From Blautia sp. (GTDB lineage: Bacteria > Bacillota > Clostridia > Lachnospirales > Lachnospiraceae), in assembly GCA_023667395.1 (NCBI GenBank), contig JAMPAC010000002.1, positions 62,001-126,000 on the forward strand: a DNA stretch of 64,000 nt, in the 5' to 3' direction. The notes under the pieces are model-generated. The model saw nothing but the letters and a program-made list of their open reading frames with translations. It ran no database searches and was not told the origin of the DNA. The translations under genes were made by a program, and so were the position numbers. This document shows positions 18,642 through 28,135 of this stretch, in pieces (within the stretch, counting starts at the first letter, position 1; the number at the start of each line of letters is the position of its first letter).

Positions 18642-19348
18642 TAAAACCGGTGAAATTTATGCTCCAGCTGCTTTTTCCGCTGAGATGTCCGGTCTGCGAC
18701 CGGATCGTGCGCCCGGCGGGGGAGAAGATCTGTACGGAATGCATGGGGAAATTAAAGCTTCTGACGCCGCCATGGTGTATGCGCTGCGGGAAGAAACTGA
18801 CGGAGGACGGGGAATTCTGCGCGGATTGCAGAAATAAAAAGCATGAATTTGTACGGGGAAGGGCACTCTATGAGTATAAGAGCGCCGCAGCCTCCATCTA
18901 CCGTTTTAAGTATGGGAAACGGCAGGAGTACGCCGACTTTTTCGGGGAGGAGATCGTCAGGTACCTGGGGGACTTTATCAGGGAAATACAGCCTGATGCG
19001 CTGATTCCCATACCGCTGCACAGAAAGCGTCTGGCAAAGAGGGGCTATAATCAGGCGGCATTGCTGGCGCGGGCCGTGGGACATTATTCCCGGGTGCCGG
19101 TCAACGAGAAAATGCTGGTCAGGGTGAAAAATACTGCGCCATTGAAATTACAAAATCCAGCCGAAAGGCAAAATAATTTGAAAAAAGCTTTTAATATAGG
19201 TGAAAATGATGTAAAATTAAATACAACTGTAATTATTGATGACATCTATACTACGGGCAGCACCATCAACGAGGCCGCAAGGGTCTTGAAAGCCGTCGGC
19301 GTGCAGAAGATTTATTTTATCACGCTGGCCTGCGGGGCGGGTCTGTAG
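18638..19348 (+). CDS. comFC: ComF-family phosphoribosyltransferase-like protein
   Basis: 236 residues. The N-terminal zinc-finger cysteines (CPVCDRIV, CTECMGK, CMRCGKK, CADCRNK) precede a phosphoribosyltransferase fold with the PRPP loop VIIDDIYTTGSTINEAA. ComFC-type proteins assist DNA uptake or processing in transformation. It is coupled to recD2 by an ATGA overlap and followed by yvyF, as in the Bacillus comF operon, but no comFA helicase is seen. Whether this organism is competent cannot be said from the window. Confidence 0.9.
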   Translation: MIKPVKFMLQLLFPLRCPVCDRIVRPAGEKICTECMGKLKLLTPPWCMRCGKKLTEDGEFCADCRNKKHEFVRGRALYEYKSAAASIYRFKYGKRQEYADFFGEEIVRYLGDFIREIQPDALIPIPLHRKRLAKRGYNQAALLARAVGHYSRVPVNEKMLVRVKNTAPLKLQNPAERQNNLKKAFNIGENDVKLNTTVIIDDIYTTGSTINEAARVLKAVGVQKIYFITLACGAGL

Positions 19349-19365
19349 TGGAAAGGAAGGATGCT

Positions 19366-19773
19366 ATGAACGTAAGGAATTGTAGGAATTGTGGGCGTAT
19401 TTTCAACTATATTGCGGGACCCCATATCTGCCCCAGCTGTCGTGAAAAGCAGGAGGAAAAGTTCCAGGAAGTGAAAGAATACATACGGAACCACAAGGGC
19501 GCCGGGATCAATGAGGTTGCAGAGGCGTGCGAAGTGGACGTGGGCCAGATCCATCAGTGGCTGCGGGAGGAACGCCTGGAAGTGACCGAGGACTCCCCTA
19601 TCCAGCTGACCTGCGAGAACTGCGGCGCTTTTATCAGGAGCGGCAGATTCTGTGACAAGTGTACCAATAGCGTGACGCAGGGTTTCCAGAGCGTGCTCAA
19701 TGCCAATGCGCCCAAGCAGCCCGAAATGAAGAAGAAGCCGGATAAGGATAACCCCAAGATGAGATTTTTATAA
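19366..19773 (+). CDS. yvyF: YvyF-type flagellar operon protein
   Basis: 135 residues with two zinc-ribbon-like cysteine pairs flanking a short HTH-like middle: CRNCGRIF with CPSCREK, then CENCGAFIRSGRFCDKC. This is the family called flagellar operon protein (TIGR03826), located between comFC and flgM in Bacillus. Its role in flagellar gene expression is not defined. The ATG at 19366 with ggaaagg upstream was preferred to a GTG at 19348, which overlaps the comFC stop. Here flgM does not follow. Confidence 0.85.
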   Translation: MNVRNCRNCGRIFNYIAGPHICPSCREKQEEKFQEVKEYIRNHKGAGINEVAEACEVDVGQIHQWLREERLEVTEDSPIQLTCENCGAFIRSGRFCDKCTNSVTQGFQSVLNANAPKQPEMKKKPDKDNPKMRFL

Positions 19774-19793
19774 AAGCAGCTTGGAGGATTTTC

Positions 19794-20180
19794 ATGTTAA
19801 ATGAAGAACGTATTATTTTGATGACGCATTTAGCGGCATATGAACAAAAAGAAGGCAAAAAGAATGTCAAGATCGATCACTATTTCCGCAGCGATTATGT
19901 TGCTGTCCAGGTCTTGAAATCCATTGTCAGTTCAACCATTGCTTTTGCGCTGGTGTTTGCCTTGTATATCTTTTATGATTTTGAAAATTTTATGCAGGAT
20001 CTGTACAAAATGGATCTTGTGGCTTTTGCCCGGGATGTGCTGATCCGGTATGGCGTTACGGTGGTGGCATATGGCGTGATCACTTACGTTGTCTGCACAT
20101 ACCGTTATTCCAGGGTGAAGAGAAGCCTGAGGAATTACTATCATAATTTAAAAAAGCTGAACTCCATGTACCGCGAATAG
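19794..20180 (+). CDS. Small two-helix membrane protein of unknown function
   Basis: 128 residues. There are two likely membrane helices (about 43-62, IVSSTIAFALVFALYIFYDF, and about 82-104, YGVTVVAYGVITYVVCTYRY), a charged cytoplasmic start and a basic tail (RYSRVKRSLRNYYHNLKKLN). The family is not recognised. A ttggagga site precedes it and it lies in a tight plus-strand run up to cdaA, suggesting a joint transcript with the next membrane protein. Confidence 0.7.
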   Translation: MLNEERIILMTHLAAYEQKEGKKNVKIDHYFRSDYVAVQVLKSIVSSTIAFALVFALYIFYDFENFMQDLYKMDLVAFARDVLIRYGVTVVAYGVITYVVCTYRYSRVKRSLRNYYHNLKKLNSMYRE

Positions 20181-20217
20181 CGTGGAAAGGATTCCGGGAG
20201 TTTGGCTGGAGGACAGA

Positions 20218-21345
20218 ATGACTGGTTTACTTGAATTCAGGGAAAAATTAAAGCGGATCTACATCAAAACGGAATTTATCCTTATTCCCTTTGTGAAATT
20301 CCTGCTGGCGTTTGTTGTGCTGCTGACGTTGAACGGGAAGCTGGGCTACATGACCCGGCTCGATAATATTGCCATCGTGCTGATCGTGTCGTTAATGTGC
20401 TCTTTCCTGCCCAACAGCTGCATCGTTTTGTTTGCGGCGCTGTTCAGCATGCTGCATATATATGCGTTATCCATGGAGGCGGCGATCGTAGGGCTCTGTG
20501 TGTATCTTGTGATGTTCCTGCTCTTCTTTCGCTTTACCCCGAAAGATTCGGTGGTGGTTGTCCTGACGCCGCTGCTCTGTGTGATGAAGATACCGTTTGT
20601 GATCCCCCTGGCGGTGGGGCTGGTCTGCGGACCTGCTTCCATCATATCCGTGGGGTGCGGCATCTGCGCGTATTATCTGCTGCATACGGTTGTCAGCAGC
20701 GCTCCTACCATCAATGCCATGGGGGAGGAGGAGACGACGGCGAAACTGCGGCTGGTTGTTGACGCCCTTCTGGACAATAAGGCCATGCTTGTGATGATCG
20801 CCGCTTTTGCCATTACCATATTGGTGGTATATCTGATACGCAGGATGTCTGTAGACCATTCATGGACCATCGCCATGGTGGCGGGTGTGCTAACGGATAT
20901 TGTGATCCTGCTGATCGGCGATCTGTTGTATGATACCAATCTATCCGTTGTCAGTGTGCTGTTGGGTTCCCTGTTGGCGCTGGCTGCGGGGAAAGTGATA
21001 GAGTTCTTCCGGTTCTGCGTAGATTACAGCCGCACGGAGAAAGTACAGTTTGAGGATGACGAGTACTACTATTATGTGAAGGCCGTTCCTAAGATGACGG
21101 TCTCCATGGCCACTAAGACAGTGAAAAAGATCAATTCACAGACCAGATCCCAGCCGACGCGGAACACATCCGGCAGGAATGTGGTTACGGAACGCACGGG
21201 AACCAGGGTTCCCAGGGCATCCGGAACATCCAGAACGTCAGGGAAACGTGGAAATTACCGCAGCGGCAGAAGTGTTACCATCAATGAACGGGGCGCGGGA
21301 ACCAGTCAGGACTTTGACGACGAGGATTTCGAGGAATTATTTTAG
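20218..21345 (+). CDS. Polytopic membrane protein of unknown function upstream of cdaA
   Basis: 375 residues with about 7-8 membrane segments in the first 270 residues, then a long polar, Arg/Thr/Ser-rich tail (about 305-375) that ends in an acidic DFDDEDFEELF. The tail is low in predicted structure. The family is not recognised. The ATG at 20218 with ggagga upstream was chosen over a GTG at 20182, which has no ribosome site. It stands between the small membrane protein and cdaA, so a role in the envelope or second-messenger control is possible but unproven. Confidence 0.7.
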   Translation: MTGLLEFREKLKRIYIKTEFILIPFVKFLLAFVVLLTLNGKLGYMTRLDNIAIVLIVSLMCSFLPNSCIVLFAALFSMLHIYALSMEAAIVGLCVYLVMFLLFFRFTPKDSVVVVLTPLLCVMKIPFVIPLAVGLVCGPASIISVGCGICAYYLLHTVVSSAPTINAMGEEETTAKLRLVVDALLDNKAMLVMIAAFAITILVVYLIRRMSVDHSWTIAMVAGVLTDIVILLIGDLLYDTNLSVVSVLLGSLLALAAGKVIEFFRFCVDYSRTEKVQFEDDEYYYYVKAVPKMTVSMATKTVKKINSQTRSQPTRNTSGRNVVTERTGTRVPRASGTSRTSGKRGNYRSGRSVTINERGAGTSQDFDDEDFEELF

Positions 21346-21377
21346 GAATGTTAAGTGAAGGGGCTCATTAAGGCGGC

Positions 21378-22256
21378 ATGGAGTGGTTGGAAAGAGTTAT
21401 TAATTATTTTAAGGGTGTTGGGATATATGGTACAACAATGAGCCTGGGCGATATCCTTGAGATATTGATCGTTGCGTTCTTGTTGTACTATGTCTTAGTA
21501 TGGATGAAAAACACCAGGGCATGGCTGTTGATGAGAGGCCTTATCATGATCTGTGTCTTTCTGGTGGTGGCATATCTGCTGGATATGAGTACTATTATGT
21601 GGATGGCCCGCAATATCCTTGGGTTTGCGGTGACAGCCATCATCGTGGTCATGCAGCCGGAACTGCGTCACGCGCTGGAGGAACTGGGCAAGAAAGCGTT
21701 CCTGCCTACCGGCGGCTCCAGGGATCAGGGTAATTTCACTGAAAAGACCATTAATGAGATTACCAAAGCGTGTGTGGAAATGGGAAAAGTGAAGACCGGC
21801 GCCCTGATCGTTATCGAGCAGAAAGAAACGCTGAAAGACTATGAACGCACAGGCATTGAAGTGGACGGCCTGGTCACCAGCCAGCTGCTGATCAATATTT
21901 TTGAGCATAATACGCCGCTCCATGACGGCGCGGCGATCATAAGGGGTAACCGTGTGACATCCGCCACCTGTTATCTGCCCCTGTCCGATAATCTGAGCCT
22001 GAGTAAGGAACTGGGAACCCGGCATCGGGCAGGCGTGGGTATTTCCGAGGTGACTGATTCCCTGACCGTCATCGTTTCGGAGGAGACCGGCAAGATCAGT
22101 GTGGCCTGCGAGGGCAAACTGGAACGCGGGCTGGACGGATCGGCTTTGAAGAACAGGCTGGAAAAACTTCTGAACGATACTGACGGGGAAAATAAGAGCA
22201 GGCGGAAATGGAAGGGAAGGAGCAGGCGCAAAGATGAGAAAAAAGATATTTCATAA
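21378..22256 (+). CDS. cdaA: Diadenylate cyclase CdaA
   Basis: 292-residue membrane enzyme that makes cyclic di-AMP from two ATP. Three N-terminal membrane helices (about 17-85) precede a DAC domain with the catalytic motifs LHDGAAIIRG and GTRHRAGVG. A lysine/arginine-rich tail follows. Its end overlaps the next gene by 23 bases. The order cdaA-cdaR-glmM is the well-known Firmicute operon in which CdaR and GlmM modulate the cyclase, linking c-di-AMP to wall precursor supply. Confidence 0.97.
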   Translation: MEWLERVINYFKGVGIYGTTMSLGDILEILIVAFLLYYVLVWMKNTRAWLLMRGLIMICVFLVVAYLLDMSTIMWMARNILGFAVTAIIVVMQPELRHALEELGKKAFLPTGGSRDQGNFTEKTINEITKACVEMGKVKTGALIVIEQKETLKDYERTGIEVDGLVTSQLLINIFEHNTPLHDGAAIIRGNRVTSATCYLPLSDNLSLSKELGTRHRAGVGISEVTDSLTVIVSEETGKISVACEGKLERGLDGSALKNRLEKLLNDTDGENKSRRKWKGRSRRKDEKKDIS

Positions 22257-23511
22257 CTGGGGCCTGAAGCTTGCTTCCCTGCTGTTGGCCGCAATTCTGT
22301 GGTTCCTGGTGGTCCAGCTGGACGATCCGAAGAAATCCCAGACATTTTATAATATTCCGGTAACCCTGGTCCATACGGAACTTCTGGAGCAGGAGGATAA
22401 GTTTTACGAAGTTCTGGATAATACGGATTCGGTGCGGGTGACAGTGACGGCGCCTACCAGCATCATCGGGCAGCTGCGCGCCACGGATGTCGTGGCGGAA
22501 GCGGATGTGAGCCGCCTGACAGACATTAATACGATTCCCATCACATATTCTATTTTGAATGTAGGGATCGATTCCGGTTCTGTCAGGGGGGATCATGATA
22601 TGGTGCGCCTGAACATCGAGCAGAATGCGACCCGCTGGGTAAAGGTACAATATACCACCGCAGGCGAAGTGGCGGAGGGATATATTGTTGCAAGCGCTTC
22701 CGCGGATCAGACCATGATCAGGGTCAGCGGCCCCAAATCCGTGGTGGATCGGATCGATCATGCGGGAGTGGAGATTGACGTGTCAGGCGCTACCAGCAGC
22801 CTGTCCGCCAATGTGGAAGTGCTTTTTTATGACAGTGATGATGTGCCCTTGGAATCTTCCAACCTGGTAATGGATGTGAATTATGTCCATATGTCGGTGG
22901 AAGTGCTGGCTGCGAAACCCGTGCCTGTGGAAGTCAACGTTTCCGGGACACCTGCGGCAGGGTTCCTGGCTACGGGAGAAATACAGTGCGATCCCTCCAT
23001 GGTGAAAGTTGCGGGAACCACATATGCCCTGAACAATTTCAGCAGGATTGTGATCCCTGAGGAACAGGTGAACCTGGATGGGGCGGAAGGCAATGTGATC
23101 AATGTGATCAATATCCGGGAATTGCTGCCCGACAATATCAGACTTGCCGACAGTGATTTCAACGGGCGCGTGACCGTCACGGCGTTTGTGGAACCGGAGG
23201 CGGAGCGCACCCTGCGGATCCCCGCGAGGAATATAGCAGTCGTTAACGTACCTGAGACATTGACGGCGGAACTGTCCGAGGTGGAGGAATATTATGAGGT
23301 GAAAATTTCGGGGCTTGAGGCAGCGGTATCCCCTGCAGACCAGAACACGATAACGGGAACGGTGGACATACAGGCGTGGATGGAAGCGGAGGAGATCGAT
23401 CAGCTGACTCCCGGAACCCATGAGATACCCATCAGTTTCGATCTATCAAATGAAATTAAAATAGACGGCGAGGTAACCGCAAGAGTTACCTTTGTCAGAG
23501 TGGAGGAATAG
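22234..23511 (+). CDS. cdaR: YbbR-domain regulator of CdaA (CdaR)
   Basis: 425 residues. One N-terminal membrane anchor (LKLASLLLAAILWFLVVQLD, about 10-29) is followed by about four YbbR repeats outside the membrane, seen as recurring beta-rich units with V-x-V-x-G/A-P starts (TVTAPTSIIGQL, RVSGPKSVVDRI, KVAGTTYALNNF). CdaR binds and tunes CdaA in other Firmicutes. It starts inside cdaA and ends 5 bases before glmM. Confidence 0.93.
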   Translation: MRKKIFHNWGLKLASLLLAAILWFLVVQLDDPKKSQTFYNIPVTLVHTELLEQEDKFYEVLDNTDSVRVTVTAPTSIIGQLRATDVVAEADVSRLTDINTIPITYSILNVGIDSGSVRGDHDMVRLNIEQNATRWVKVQYTTAGEVAEGYIVASASADQTMIRVSGPKSVVDRIDHAGVEIDVSGATSSLSANVEVLFYDSDDVPLESSNLVMDVNYVHMSVEVLAAKPVPVEVNVSGTPAAGFLATGEIQCDPSMVKVAGTTYALNNFSRIVIPEEQVNLDGAEGNVINVINIRELLPDNIRLADSDFNGRVTVTAFVEPEAERTLRIPARNIAVVNVPETLTAELSEVEEYYEVKISGLEAAVSPADQNTITGTVDIQAWMEAEEIDQLTPGTHEIPISFDLSNEIKIDGEVTARVTFVRVEE

Positions 23512-23516
23512 GAAAT

Positions 23517-24866
23517 ATGGGCAGATTATTTGGTACGGACGGCGTGAGAGGGGTTGCCAATGAGGAACTGACTCCCACACTGGCAATGCAGCTGGGGCAG
23601 GCAGGCGCATATGTGCTTACGAAAGAGAAAGAGCATAAGCCTACCATCATGGTGGGATGTGATACCCGCATTTCCGGCGACATGCTTGCCAATGCGCTGA
23701 TGGCGGGAGCATGCTCAGTGGGAGCGAACTGTATCTATGTGGGAGTGATCCCTACACCGGCGGTAGCATACCTGACGCAGAAGTACAGGGTGGATGCGGG
23801 TGTGGTCATTTCCGCATCCCATAATCCCGTGGAGTTCAACGGCATTAAATTCTTTGATGAGAACGGCTATAAGCTGCCGGATGAACTGGAGGACGAGATC
23901 GACACACTGATCCAGGAAAACATGACGGGCATCAAATTCCCCATCGGACCGGGCGTAGGCAAGATAAAATACCGTACTGACGCCAGGGAGGAATATATCA
24001 ACAATGCCCTCCGCGCCGTCCCGGTCAACCTGGATGGAATGAAGATCGTGGTGGACTGCGCCGAAGGGGCATCTTATTACACATCCGTGGAGACGCTGAA
24101 AGAACTGGGGGCAAATGTGGTCGCCATACATAATAACCCGGACGGCACGAATATTAATGCCAACTGCGGTTCCACCCATATGGAGGAACTGCAGGCCAGG
24201 GTGGTATATGAGAAAGCGAAAGTGGGGCTTGCCTTTGACGGTGACGCGGACAGGATGCTGGCAGTGGACGAAAACGGCAAGGTCGTGGACGGGGATCAGA
24301 TCATGGCCATCGTGGGGAACCATATGAAGTCCCAGGGAAAACTGCATGGGAATACCATCGTGACCACCGTTATGAGTAATCTCGGGTTCCAGCTGATGTG
24401 CAAAGGGAACGGTATCACCATGGAACAGACCAAGGTGGGAGACCGTTACGTGCTGGAGCGCATGAAAGAGATCGGGGCGAGCCTGGGCGGAGAACAGTCG
24501 GGGCACATTATCTTCTTGGATGAGAACACCACGGGAGACGGCCTGCTCAGCGCCCTGCACCTGCTTCAGGTCATGATGGACACGGGGAAGAACCTGTCGG
24601 AGCTTGCGCAGATCATGGAGGTGCTGCCCCAGGCGCTGGTAAACGCCAAAGTGGCGAACCATAAAAAGGATAAGTATATGGAATATCCTGAGATTGCGGA
24701 CGCTATTAAGGAACTGGAAACCAAATTTGCAGGAGAGGGCAGGGTGTTGATCCGTCCCTCCGGCACGGAACCGCTGGTGCGCGTCATGATCGAGGGCAAG
24801 GATCAGCAGGCCATCCAGGAGGACGCGCAGAAGCTCGCAAACCTGATACAGGACACCATGTTCTAG
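23517..24866 (+). CDS. glmM: Phosphoglucosamine mutase GlmM
   Basis: 449 residues. It converts glucosamine-6-phosphate to glucosamine-1-phosphate on the way to UDP-GlcNAc. The N-terminal MGRLFGTDGVRGVAN, the active-site serine loop VISASHNPVEFNGIK (about residue 100), the metal loop AFDGDADRMLAVD and the phosphate-binding end RPSGTEPLVRVM are all present. Length is normal. Last gene of the cdaA operon. Confidence 0.98.
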   Translation: MGRLFGTDGVRGVANEELTPTLAMQLGQAGAYVLTKEKEHKPTIMVGCDTRISGDMLANALMAGACSVGANCIYVGVIPTPAVAYLTQKYRVDAGVVISASHNPVEFNGIKFFDENGYKLPDELEDEIDTLIQENMTGIKFPIGPGVGKIKYRTDAREEYINNALRAVPVNLDGMKIVVDCAEGASYYTSVETLKELGANVVAIHNNPDGTNINANCGSTHMEELQARVVYEKAKVGLAFDGDADRMLAVDENGKVVDGDQIMAIVGNHMKSQGKLHGNTIVTTVMSNLGFQLMCKGNGITMEQTKVGDRYVLERMKEIGASLGGEQSGHIIFLDENTTGDGLLSALHLLQVMMDTGKNLSELAQIMEVLPQALVNAKVANHKKDKYMEYPEIADAIKELETKFAGEGRVLIRPSGTEPLVRVMIEGKDQQAIQEDAQKLANLIQDTMF

Positions 24867-24880
24867 TATCCAAAAATCTC

Positions 24881-24909
24881 TTGAGATTGACAGGCAATCA
24901 TGCTATAGT
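24881..24909 (+). promoter_or_regulatory. Sigma-A-type promoter for the HPr gene
   Basis: TTGAGA, a 17-base spacer and TATAGT, ending about 36 bases before the HPr start codon. A small inverted repeat (aatctc-tt-gagatt) overlaps the -35. Confidence 0.75.
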
Positions 24910-24944
24910 TAAACAAAGCAGTAATTGGAATTGGAGGGAAGGTT

Positions 24945-25208
24945 ATGGTAAGTCAAAAAGTAGTGATCAAGAATCCTACAGGCTTGCATCTGAGACCGGC
25001 GGGTATCCTTTGTAAAGAAGCAATGCAGTTCAAGTCATTGATCACTTTTTCTTTCAGGGATAGTACGGCAAACGCAAAGAGCGTATTGAGCGTGCTGGGA
25101 GCATGTGTCAAGTGTGGGGATGAGATCGAATTCGTCTGTGAGGGGGAGGACGAAGAGGAGGCTCTTAAGACGCTTGTCCAGGCGGTGGAAAGTGGATTAG
25201 GGGAGTAG
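24945..25208 (+). CDS. ptsH: HPr-family phosphocarrier protein
   Basis: 87 residues, normal HPr size. The phosphoryl-accepting histidine lies in NPTGLHLRPAGI (His at about 15), and the regulatory serine region is NAKSVLSVLGA (Ser at about 46). The C-terminal half ends in the acidic GEDEEEALKTLVQAVESG. The histidine argues against Crh, which lacks it. It stands alone without ptsI in the window, so it could be the general HPr or a specialised paralogue. It has its own promoter and a ggaggga site. Confidence 0.88.
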   Translation: MVSQKVVIKNPTGLHLRPAGILCKEAMQFKSLITFSFRDSTANAKSVLSVLGACVKCGDEIEFVCEGEDEEEALKTLVQAVESGLGE

Positions 25209-25246
25209 ATTGAAATTCGCGGATTGTGGAAAGGCAGGAATAAGTT

Positions 25247-26926
25247 GTGTTAAATTACAAAAAGTATCAGAAGAATCCTGTGGTGGATTATCCGGAGAGG
25301 GAATGGCCGAATAAGGAGATCGTCAAGGCTCCCGTATGGTGCAGCGTGGATCTGCGCGACGGGAACCAGGCATTGATCGATCCCATGCTGGTGAATGAGA
25401 AGATCGAGATGTTCCAGTTCCTGATCGACCTGGGATTCAAGGAGATTGAGATCGGGTTTCCGGCGGCAAGCCAGATCGAGTATGATTTCCTGCGCCAGCT
25501 GGTGGAGAGAAAGCTGATCCCGGACGACGTGGTGGTGCAGGTGCTGACCCAGTGCCGTGAGGAGCAGATCGACAGGACCTTTGAGTCGATCCAGGGCTGT
25601 AAGCAGGCCATCGTCCATATCTATAATTCCACCTCCACCCTGCAGCGCGACGTGGTATTCCATATGGACAGGGAACATATCACGGAAATCGCGGTAAAGG
25701 CAACGCGGATGGTGAAAGAGAGGGCGGCTGAGTTCCCCGGCAAGATCATCCTGGAATATTCCCCTGAAAGCTTTACCGGAACGGAACTGGATTATGCACT
25801 GGAGATCTGCAACGCGGTTTCCGGCACATGGCAGCCTACTCCGGAGGATCCCATGATCATCAATCTGCCTTCCACGGTGGAGATGAACACGCCCAATGTG
25901 TATGCGGATCAGATCGAGTGGATGATCAAACATCTGGATCGCCGTGACAGCATCATTGTCAGCGTCCATCCCCACAATGACCGGGGAACCGGCGTGGCAA
26001 GCGCGGAACTGGCGCTGCTGGCGGGTGCGGATCGTGTGGAGGGCACCCTGTTCGGCAACGGGGAGCGAACCGGCAATGTGGATATCGTCAATATTGCCTA
26101 TAATATGTTTTCCCAGGGAATCGATCCCGAATTGAACCTGGAACATGTGAATGACCTGATAGAAATTTATGAGCGCTGCTGTAAGCTGCCCATCCATCCC
26201 AGGCATCCCTATGCCGGGAAGCTGGTGTTTACCGCTTTCTCCGGTTCCCATCAGGACGCCATCAATAAGGGTGTGCAAGCCATGAAAGAGCGGAAGAGTG
26301 AGATCTGGCAGGTGCCTTACCTGCCCATCGATCCGTCGGATATCGGTCGCGAGTACGAGCCCATTGTGCGCATCAACTCACAGTCCGGCAAGGGCGGGGT
26401 TGCGTTCATCATGGATACCTATTTCGGATTTAAGCTGCCCAAGGCGATGCACAAGGAATTTGCCAATGTAATCCAGGAAATTTCCGAGAAACAGGGTGAA
26501 GTGTCTCCTGAACAGATTATGGCGGCGTTCAGGGAGACCTATCTCGACAGAAAGGAACCCGTTCATTTCCGCAGGCTGCATGTCTATGACATCAGCGGGG
26601 CGGTGAAGACGGAATTTGACACCAAGGTAGAGGTGGAATATACCGAACGCGGTGTGGCGAAAAGCTTTGAGGCTGTGGGGAATGGACCCATCGATGCGGT
26701 GCAGCGCGGGCTGAACAATGAACTGGGGCTGTCGATCAAGGTTCTGGATTATGAGGAACATGCCCTGCAGAGCGGCGCAAACTCCCAGGCGGCTGCCTAT
26801 ATCCACCTGCTGGACGGCGAGACAGGCAGGGTGACTTACGGGGTGGGCGTCAGTTCCAATATTACCAGGGCTTCCGTGAGAGCGATCTTTTCCGCAGTAA
26901 ACCGGCTGGAACTGGTGAAAGAGTAA
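25247..26926 (+). CDS. leuA: 2-Isopropylmalate synthase
   Basis: 559 residues. First committed step of leucine synthesis (acetyl-CoA plus 2-oxoisovalerate). The CSVDLRDGNQALID start of the TIM barrel, the metal-binding SVHPHNDRGTG and GTLFGNGERTGNVD are present, with a C-terminal regulatory domain (about 430-559) for leucine feedback. The length and the N terminus NYKKYQKNP fit the long LeuA type. The likely start is a GTG with aggcagga upstream. No other leu genes follow, and no T-box is visible in the short upstream gap. Confidence 0.95.
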   Translation: MLNYKKYQKNPVVDYPEREWPNKEIVKAPVWCSVDLRDGNQALIDPMLVNEKIEMFQFLIDLGFKEIEIGFPAASQIEYDFLRQLVERKLIPDDVVVQVLTQCREEQIDRTFESIQGCKQAIVHIYNSTSTLQRDVVFHMDREHITEIAVKATRMVKERAAEFPGKIILEYSPESFTGTELDYALEICNAVSGTWQPTPEDPMIINLPSTVEMNTPNVYADQIEWMIKHLDRRDSIIVSVHPHNDRGTGVASAELALLAGADRVEGTLFGNGERTGNVDIVNIAYNMFSQGIDPELNLEHVNDLIEIYERCCKLPIHPRHPYAGKLVFTAFSGSHQDAINKGVQAMKERKSEIWQVPYLPIDPSDIGREYEPIVRINSQSGKGGVAFIMDTYFGFKLPKAMHKEFANVIQEISEKQGEVSPEQIMAAFRETYLDRKEPVHFRRLHVYDISGAVKTEFDTKVEVEYTERGVAKSFEAVGNGPIDAVQRGLNNELGLSIKVLDYEEHALQSGANSQAAAYIHLLDGETGRVTYGVGVSSNITRASVRAIFSAVNRLELVKE

Positions 26927-26940
26927 AGAGTGACCAAAAT

Positions 26941-26975
26941 AAAAAGAGTGTTTCCTGTGTGGGAAGCACTCTTTT
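26941..26975. terminator. Bidirectional terminator between leuA and the DUF3048 gene
   Basis: A 14-15 base-pair hairpin (aaaagagtg-t-ttcc with ggaa-g-cactctttt) has A-rich and T-rich flanks, so it can end transcription from both convergent genes. Confidence 0.85.
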
Positions 26976-26983
26976 CATCATAT

Positions 26984-28135
26984 TCAGCGGTAGGTGAAAG
27001 AATCGTCCTCTTCCACAATGCAGATCATGGTCTTGCCTGTGTTCATCAGGATCTCGTTTCCGTAATCATCGTAATATCTGGTAGCGCCGTAATCGGAAGT
27101 CTTCTCCCAGTTGATATGGATCCCTTTTCCGTTGGTAAAGTACCAGCCGTCCCGGGTGGTGTCATGACACTGGAAGACCAGGTATCCATCAGCCAGTTCC
27201 TCATATTTCACATACTGCACGATGATGTTTTTAAAGGAAAGCTGTTCGTTATTGGAGCCGTCGAGATGCGGGCCGTCCGTGCTGCCGGAAAGGTGCTGGG
27301 AACGATAATACAGTCCGTCGTTCTCATTGTATTCAAAATAGCAGCGGGTCAGGGGATAACAGCCTGACATATCGATGTATGTAGCGTTCTGGGCGTCGCT
27401 GCCATACTGGGTCAGCGCATTGGGGCTGGACTTTGTGGTAAAGTTATAATGGTAGCTGTCAGTGAGCCCCCTGTAAGAAAGAGGATACCCTTTCTGCCGG
27501 ATCACATTTACCAGTCCGGCGCCGGTGGCATAGCCGTTGTGGGGCACGGACCGGCTGGAATCCCGGTAGAAAGCGCCGCTGTCGCTGCTCAGATTGCCAT
27601 CTATGTGCTGTGTGGTGGATTCCGCCATCAGGTCATTGATAAAGTAAGGTCCGCCGTAGTGGACGATGAACGCATCCCACTCAAAGGCCCAGTAGGCGTA
27701 ATAAGTACGGAGGCTGCGGATATTGCCAATCTTGCTCAGGTTCTGCCAGTCTTCATAAATCGCCATCATCCTTGACATACGGCCTTCCACGTTTGCCTCA
27801 TAAATAACAGATGCTTCGGAAAGACTGTAATGGGGGATAGCCGCACTCTCGTTGGGTATCATGACCGCGATGGGGCGGGTATCCGCCACACTGGCGTCAA
27901 CCCATTCGTTGGTAAGCCGGCTGCGCACCATACCTGCGCGGGGCGGCTGGGAGTCATCCTCCGTTATGATGTTGGGAGGAATGGTTTCAGGTGTTACGTT
28001 TACAGGCTGGGTGGTCTGGGTCGGGGCAGGGGTCGGATCGTCTTCAACGATGACGGGACTGTCCACATCCTCACCACAGGCACACAACATAAGGACAGCT
28101 GCTGCGGCCGCCAGCCACATTTTTGTTTTTTTCAT
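26984..28135 (-). CDS. DUF3048 lipoprotein (YerB-like)
   Basis: 383 residues on the minus strand. A lipoprotein signal peptide (lysine-rich start, hydrophobic core, lipobox LMLCAC with cysteine at about 20) is followed by a proline/threonine-rich linker and the DUF3048 region: RPIAVMIPNESAAIPHYSLS, VIYEANVEGRMSRMMAIYED and IGNIRSLRTYYAYWA. The C-terminal part has the matching lobe with ITWEK-like TSDYG and YDDYGNEILMNTGKTMI. The start was set at the ATG with taggaga upstream; a longer reading to 28216 lacks such a site. Function is unknown; it is anchored on the outer face of the membrane. Confidence 0.9.
   Translation of the reverse strand: MKKTKMWLAAAAAVLMLCACGEDVDSPVIVEDDPTPAPTQTTQPVNVTPETIPPNIITEDDSQPPRAGMVRSRLTNEWVDASVADTRPIAVMIPNESAAIPHYSLSEASVIYEANVEGRMSRMMAIYEDWQNLSKIGNIRSLRTYYAYWAFEWDAFIVHYGGPYFINDLMAESTTQHIDGNLSSDSGAFYRDSSRSVPHNGYATGAGLVNVIRQKGYPLSYRGLTDSYHYNFTTKSSPNALTQYGSDAQNATYIDMSGCYPLTRCYFEYNENDGLYYRSQHLSGSTDGPHLDGSNNEQLSFKNIIVQYVKYEELADGYLVFQCHDTTRDGWYFTNGKGIHINWEKTSDYGATRYYDDYGNEILMNTGKTMICIVEEDDSFTYR

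Noticed and set aside
25209-25246. T-box or leader peptide before leuA
   Set aside because: The gap to the HPr gene is only 38 bases, too short for such an element.
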